Part shown: positions 58,056 to 64,000 of the stretch, one piece after another
Numbering within the stretch: position 1 is the stretch's first letter
How the letters are laid out: each line of letters starts with the position of its first letter
Translations under genes and position numbers: made by a program
Notes under the pieces: generated by a model
Seen by the model: the letters and a program-made list of their open reading frames with translations, nothing else
What the model was told of the DNA's origin: nothing
The model's database searches: none
From: Primula veris
Lineage: Eukaryota; Streptophyta; Magnoliopsida; Ericales; Primulaceae
Length of the DNA: 64,000 nt
Assembly (NCBI GenBank): GCA_963682055.1
Contig: OY821743.1
Span: forward strand, 27,328,702-27,392,701
Direction of reading: 5' to 3'

Positions 58056-61000
58056 TGTTACTACCGACACAAAGCTAAATTATACATCGAGAGTACAATA
58101 CTACAAGTAGCTCTGATAACACATGTTGATCGATTTTTTCTTTCTAATATGGCCTCATTTTTTTTTTCAGTTTTGAGCCTCTAAAAAAACCCAGGGCTGA
58201 CATTGACTTTATTGTTACTTATATGTTGCCAATGTGGGTAATAGTAATGTATTGAAAAATTGTTATTTGAATTGAGCAAATATTGTAGAGGATATTTGAA
58301 ACAATGTCATCCCATATCATCTAATAATTAAAATTATTTTATGTAATGTAATATATGTTGTACACCCTACTTTGAAAATATAGAGAGATTTGTATCATTT
58401 GAACTTTTTACGTATTCATTTTGTATAAATGAGTTTACGCTACATTATTATAGTATGTCTATAAAGCTCGTATATTACACAAATAATTCAACCCAAATCT
58501 GAAAAGCTTATAGTATTGTGGGTAGACTTCTCATTTATTTACGTAAAATACTAATATATCAACATTATATTATTTTAGATTTCATAGAAAGATCAATAGA
58601 TTAAATTTCTTTAATTATTATTGGTCATTTATATTACTGGATGCCATGCCCCTAAGTTATAGCAATGCGAATTTGATCGAGGATTTTCACAACACTTTTT
58701 TGTTCTGGATGCTAACTCTTCGCCGATATTTTTCATGCGAGTCTATATCTTTTACGCCTTTGAACAATCCCCATGCTTTAAAGGCCAAAAAAAGTTAAAA
58801 ATAAAGTTGTTTCTGAGACATCAAAAATCAAAATGGGGCACGGCTCAAAACTATTTCCTTAAAAAGAGATAAGATGCTAATGATTTAATATTCACATGCT
58901 ACCTATACTACTTCGACATGATTCTTTTAAAATAAATTGCCGATCATATTTTATAGCATATATGATTCTTTCGAGTGACATATACTTCAGATCATACTTA
59001 AAATTGCTACGACTAAATCTCCTCTAATCTTGCTCCAGTGACGTCCATCGTCATTACGTGGCCAAATTTGAACCTAATCGATTAATTCCATCTAAGTAGT
59101 GATTTAATCGAGCTTTTATATGATTAAGTTGTGATATCCAATTATTATTTAAGGTTGCCACTGTTTTTCTGATTAGTTCACTGTCTCCATCGAGTTCCTC
59201 TCGTTGGAGTTGACGACAATTGAATTTGATTGATGGTTTCTCAACAGTAGATAGAGAGTGTTTTGGAGGTTTTTCAAAAATGTTGATGATCAGATATGAG
59301 TATGGGGTTGCTGGAAATGTGTGGTGGCTGAGCTGAAATTGGATGGGTTGTTAGAGGTTGTCTTCGTAGAGCTTGATTATGATTTTTAGAAATGCACAAC
59401 TTTTTTAAAGTGACACATATTTTAAAAGAAAGAATAATATAAATATTTTTGTAATGCCGTTGCGATCGACGTTTAATCGATTATGGGCATGAAACATATA
59501 AAGTGTATATACTGTATATATAACATGTTCAAATTTTCTTAAGTTAGTATGGTTAAGTTTTGGTCACGTTAATTATTTTTTGTTTTTTTAAAATCAACGT
59601 TTTATTTTATTTCTAAAGTGTTTGTTTAAAAAAATCTGTAAATTTTGACATTTTATATATTTGTTTTATGTTAATTGTTTGTTTGACAATTTATAAGATA
59701 TTAATATTAATAAACAAAAAAAATAAAAAATATCAAATTTTACAGATTTTTTTAAACGAACACTATAGAAAATAAAATTAGAATGTTGATTTTAAAAAAT
59801 TTGTAAAATAATTACAAATACGTATGAAAAAAAATATACGATCATACTAGAATTAATAGTTTGGTAGTTTATATATATCGCTATCATTCGTATCAACTAT
59901 CAACATCTTAATTCTCATTTAATTATTGTGATTGATCAAAAGGTATTTTTAATATTTTTTGTTCTAGATCTAATTGTCTCGCGTGAAATCCTCCACACGT
60001 GTATATGTTGCATTTTTTTTTCAATAATTTCCCCCTAAGACCTAGCCTTATTTGCTAATTTCTTAATAAACACCATGGTTAGTTAAAGGTCCTATTTAAC
60101 TTGAGGTCTAAATCAGAGTAGATAAAACTAATAGTTCCAGCGTTCATCGATATGAAATCAGAAGGTAAATTTACGATCTATGTAAGCAATCAAAGCATTG
60201 TTTGTTTACTGTAATAAAATGTCAATCTACCATCAAATTTGTTATGCAAAAGTGAGTGTTATTAAATTTTACAATAGATTTTATAACCTTAGTGACACTC
60301 CATTTACCATCTTTATAGCTCTATTATCATAGTTTAATGTAGTGGTCTCTGTAAAAACATTATAAACAAACAAAGCTTTAGTTCAATTTAGTTGGATTTT
60401 CGATTTGTTGTTCGTGTTAAGGAACATCATTTATAAATATTAAACCATCTCAATCCTCAAATATTATTTTTAAGAAAATTTGTATGAAGCATTAACGAAC
60501 ATTATTTATAAAGAAAAAAGTGCCTTATTAAATGATGATTCGTCGAATTTGAACGCCCCATATATGTGGTTACAATTTGAGTTGTCATAAACCAAATTCA
60601 ATTTAGTAAAAGTATTATTACTATCACAAGAATGACACATTAATTATGACTAATGATGGGTTGTAAAAAAAATTTAATTATATATTTTTCAAAATAGAAA
60701 TAAATCTGAAACAATGCATGTGAATAAATTTCTCTTGGCCAAATGTCTAGACATGTTGTGTTAGGAAAAAAAGATATTATCTATTGTAGTAATATTCCTT
60801 TATAAGAAAATAGACCTTAAGTGAAATTGGTTTACATTATTTGCTTGTATCAATTATTCTCCTTATTAATCATTAAAATAATTTTAATAAGTGATTCTAG
60901 TTATCTGCATTAATTACAATTCCAATACGATCATAGTTTCATTTGAGAAGTTCTAAAGTTTTCCTATAAATAGTCTTACGACATAAAGGAATTATTCATC

Positions 61001-62849
61001 CATTATGACCGAGATGATTTCAAGTCGATCGTGTTCATCGCACTTCGCCAATCTAGATAATGTATAACATTGTTATTGTGGTGAATTGCGTTGAATATCG
61101 ATCAATTTGATAAACATTTCAAAGATACTATAATACAAGAAACACATATGCCTAGAAGTCTTGAGAAAACATCTACAAAATGGTCTGTTCATGTCAATTC
61201 ATCATTAATTAATTGTTAGACTATATATATTGTGTATATAAGTATGATGAAATGATACGAGCATCGATCAATTTGTGTGATGTTTATGCTAAAATTAATC
61301 ATGATTCATTATAAGATGAGTTACAGGGCCAGGTGATGTTTTTCCTTCTTACTCTCTTGCATTCACGTTAATTTTATGCAAAGCCTAACGAGTTTCTTGA
61401 ATTTCATACATTTTCAACATAATTATTGTTTAAATATCATATTTGTTTTGATTTCAAAAAACAACTGTGAAATATATGGCGTTTCTGTTTTCACATTATC
61501 AATTTAGTCACGTAAAGTTGTCTCGTTACTTTTTGATTTACTCCTAAAAGTGTAAGCGACTTTCTAGATGTTCATAAATGGATAAATAATTTTTTCACCT
61601 TTGTGAAATCATCAGAAAGATAGAAAAAAAAAAAAAAAAAAACTCACATGCGGTTTGGAGAAAAAGAAAAAAGGTATCTGAATTGAACATCTTTTCCAAA
61701 AAAATTCTAGCGTGAATTCACATTATTTAAGCCAAAGCGGCAAGCGGTACCGGTATTGTATTAAATGTATTATCTTCTAATAACTTTGAATTTTGTTAAG
61801 AAAAAACACCATGGGCTGTATTATAGATTTATAGTCTGTATACTCTAAGTTCTTCAGCAAAAAATAAACAACATAAAGTGAAGATAGAAGCTGGCAGAAG
61901 GTCCTTAAATACTAAACATGAATTAATTTTTTTTTTTTGATTTATAAATATATCTTTATATTCCGCTGAAAATGTATATATACTTTCATATTTTAGATAT
62001 ACCACCATTTTAACAAGGTCACTGTATCTGAATTAAATAATTTGCTCGATAATGAAAGTAGGAGTGATCCGTAGTATTACACAATTTTAACTAATTATAT
62101 TGGTTGTACTAGCATGCTAAACGCTCACATAATAAAGAAAACAAACAATAGATGAAAATCAAACCTTTGTCATTTCAGTAAATAAACACAGTTAGAAAAG
62201 AAAGAATAATATTTCAGAAACTAAATTCCATAGAATAATTCTTCGTTGAGAATTGTCGGCTGGCACCTATATAAATGACGGTAAATAACCGTTTGGCTAA
62301 CGAGTGCTCCGATCGTTTAATCATTTAATAGATTTTCAAAATTAAGTTGCATTGAGTACAAAAATACTTGTATTTATTTTATCTAATTTTTATATACTAC
62401 CATATCATTGTAGCATTACCAACATTATGTATTTAATCTACTTTTTTTAAAAAAATTATTAGTGGGGAAACCCCATTTTTTATTTATTAATAGTGGTAAG
62501 AAGAAATAGCAGCAGAAACGAAATTACAAGGATTAAAAAGCCCTAAATCAAAACTTAAACTAACATAAATCAAATAGAGATGAAAAATAGAAAATTATTG
62601 TAAATTTGGTGACCTACTTGTAATATTAACCTATGAAGTAGTACCGCCTACCGCATTACACTCTCCATATATTTCCAACAAAATACATGTAGAGAGAGAG
62701 AAACAGTGATCTCCCCCATATTCATCTTTTTCAGCAAACATGTTCGTTTCTAAATTAAAAACGCAAGTAAGTCATCTCGTTCTTCTCTAATCCCACTATA
62801 TTCTTCAATTTTTGTGGAAAATCTTTTATTTTTTCTGAGATCATTCTTC
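58056..62849. other. Long intergenic stretch; one small foldback repeat
   Basis: Very AT-rich. At about 59575-59815 two arms of about 90 bp (AAAATCAACGTTTTATTTTA.., TTTAAAAAAATCTGTAAA) face each other, a MITE-like foldback. The right arm is related to 34530-34710. Elsewhere I see no coding frame, tRNA or long tandem repeat. Confidence 0.5.
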
Positions 62850-63364
62850 CTTGTAGACTTTCCCAACTGGCGAGTAGATCCGCACCAGTGTTAGTCTCTC
62901 TAGCAGCAAATCGGATCAGATAAGTGTCTCCTCTCAGACCCTGCTCTATTTGATTTACAATATTGCAAATTTTCCAGGGACATATAGTTTTTTTTATTGA
63001 GAATATTCACAAGTATTTGACAATTAATTTCTATAATAATATTCGCGCTGCCTGTGATTTTTATCCCCATTAATAAAGGTTGAGGCTCGGCTTCAATGTT
63101 CGTAGTGCAGTCACTTATATCACATAACCCTAAAATAAATTCTCCATAATGATTTATGAGAATTCCCTCAATACCACTTAAAGAGCTAGAAGATTTATAA
63201 CAACCATGTGTATTTAATTTGATTTTACCCCTTGGAGGAAGATTGCACTTGACTATTTTAGAATGTTTTCTTTTTATTATACTTTGCAAAATATGTAAAC
63301 CACACCATCTCCAATTACTAGAAAAGCTTTTATTGAATGTACATAAGAAAGCGGCTCTCACCAT
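62850..63364 (-). pseudogene. RNase H-like (RVT_3) retroelement remnant, copy 1
   Basis: The minus-strand frame reads CNLPPRGKIKLNTHGCYKSS, GIEGILINHYGEFILGLCD, NIEAEPQPLLMGIKI and IIIEINCQILVNIL. This is the RNase H-type domain found downstream of plant LINE reverse transcriptases and in related stand-alone genes. The usual KLNTDG acidic residue is His (KLNTHG). After an A-homopolymer near 62990 the frame shifts; the domain end continues in another frame (PWKICNIVNQIEQG, FAARETNTGADLLAS). Inactive. Confidence 0.75.
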
Positions 63365-63649
63365 ATATAGTCCACATCACAAAGATGAGCCATTTCGAAC
63401 CAAAATTATCAAAAATAATCGTTTCATAAATATTAATTAAGTACTTTCATAACTTGTTGCACATGTCAACAAAATTAGTTGTGTACTTCATTTTTAAAAA
63501 ATATAATTGATGAGGAAAAACCACATTTATATTTATTTATAATGAGTAGAAATAAAAACGCACCCCCACAAAGCATCACCCAAATAAGTGACACTAAAGT
63601 GTAGCAAAAACAAAATGTTTAGAAAGAAAAAAAAAAGAATTACAACTTA

Positions 63650-64000
63650 ATAGACTAGGTTGTTTTTTGGCATCCATCATCACAATGCCCTTAAAAATGA
63701 CTGGGAAATCCACAGTTCTTGTTGAGTAGATCGATCTCCCACTCTTTGCTAGAAAATCTGCTGCAAAATTTCCTTACCTAAAAGTATGAATCAATTCCAC
63801 CTTCTTCTTTTTGATTAGATCTCGAATTAAATTAATAAGCTGAATTATCTCCCAAGGACACTGATTATTATTTAAAATAATGTCAATGAACTGCTTAGAA
63901 TCAATTTCCACTATAACTTCTTCCTTAGTAATCAGGCTTATACATTTGTAAAGAGCTTTGCCTTCATTTCTTTCATTCCTTATTATACTATAACTTTTTT
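63650..64000 (-). pseudogene. RNase H-like (RVT_3) remnant, copy 2, truncated by window edge
   Basis: The minus strand reads NEGKALYKCISLITKEEVIV, EIDSKQFIDIILNNN, PWEIIQLINLIRDLIKKKKV, then an in-frame stop where relatives have Glu, then GNFAADFLAKSGRS. It aligns with copy 1 (PWKI.. / PWEI..). The domain start lies beyond the window. Confidence 0.7.

Noticed and set aside
56389..58184. Many overlapping ORFs of 60-128 codons
   Set aside because: They lie in both strands of the Cassandra array, which is non-coding. Repeated peptides simply mirror repeated LTRs.
1..64000. CRISPR arrays, operons or prokaryotic mobile systems
   Set aside because: Repeats are of eukaryotic transposon type, and genes have spliceosomal introns throughout.

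Overview
This is AT-rich nuclear DNA from a flowering plant. The evidence is plant-type multi-exon genes with GT-AG introns, plant-specific families (Whirly, phytolongin, ATL RING-H2), a Cassandra TRIM carrying 5S rRNA-like LTRs, Copia, Stowaway and Helitron elements, and TTTAGGG-type repeats. I cannot name the species. Gene models were built by translating across splice sites. Every reported model stays in frame over all its exons.

Layout. (1) 71-12736, + strand: 16 exons of a cytosolic methionyl-tRNA synthetase lacking only its 5' exons. Its introns hold several small transposons (a 208-bp MITE, a Stowaway, a Helitron, a TIR element of about 930 bp). (2) 12737-17542: intergenic DNA with a 912-bp long-TIR element carrying a GC-rich insert. 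(3) 17543-20300: a 2.76-kb, nearly palindromic composite element. Each arm of about 1 kb contains an AAACCGTACATT palindrome array, a piece of an LTR with GC-rich tandem repeats, and degenerate telomere-like repeats. The core has a gag-like ORF. (4) 20344-25704, +: an 8-exon Whirly gene (WHY2 type) whose start codon is 44 bp from that element. (5) 26996-27799, -: a single-exon phytolongin. (6) 30802-34159, -: a 3-exon ATL58/59-like RING-H2 gene. (7) 37135-37831: a solo LTR with a 5-bp target duplication, the same LTR family found in the palindromic element. (8) 40329-45120, -: a 6-exon DUF2062-type membrane protein gene. (9) 46085-49737: two inverted-repeat elements and a Stowaway copy. (10) 50453-about 55031, +: a decayed Copia retrotransposon. 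(11) 56470-58050, - orientation: a tandem Cassandra element (four LTRs, three internal regions) with one 5-bp target duplication. (12) 62850-64000, -: two decayed RNase H-like (RVT_3) segments.

The five plant genes are unrelated housekeeping or signalling genes (translation, organelle DNA maintenance, membrane traffic, ubiquitin ligation, unknown membrane protein). They are not a pathway. The structural novelty is in the repeats, above all the palindromic element and its link to the solo LTR and the adjacent Whirly gene.
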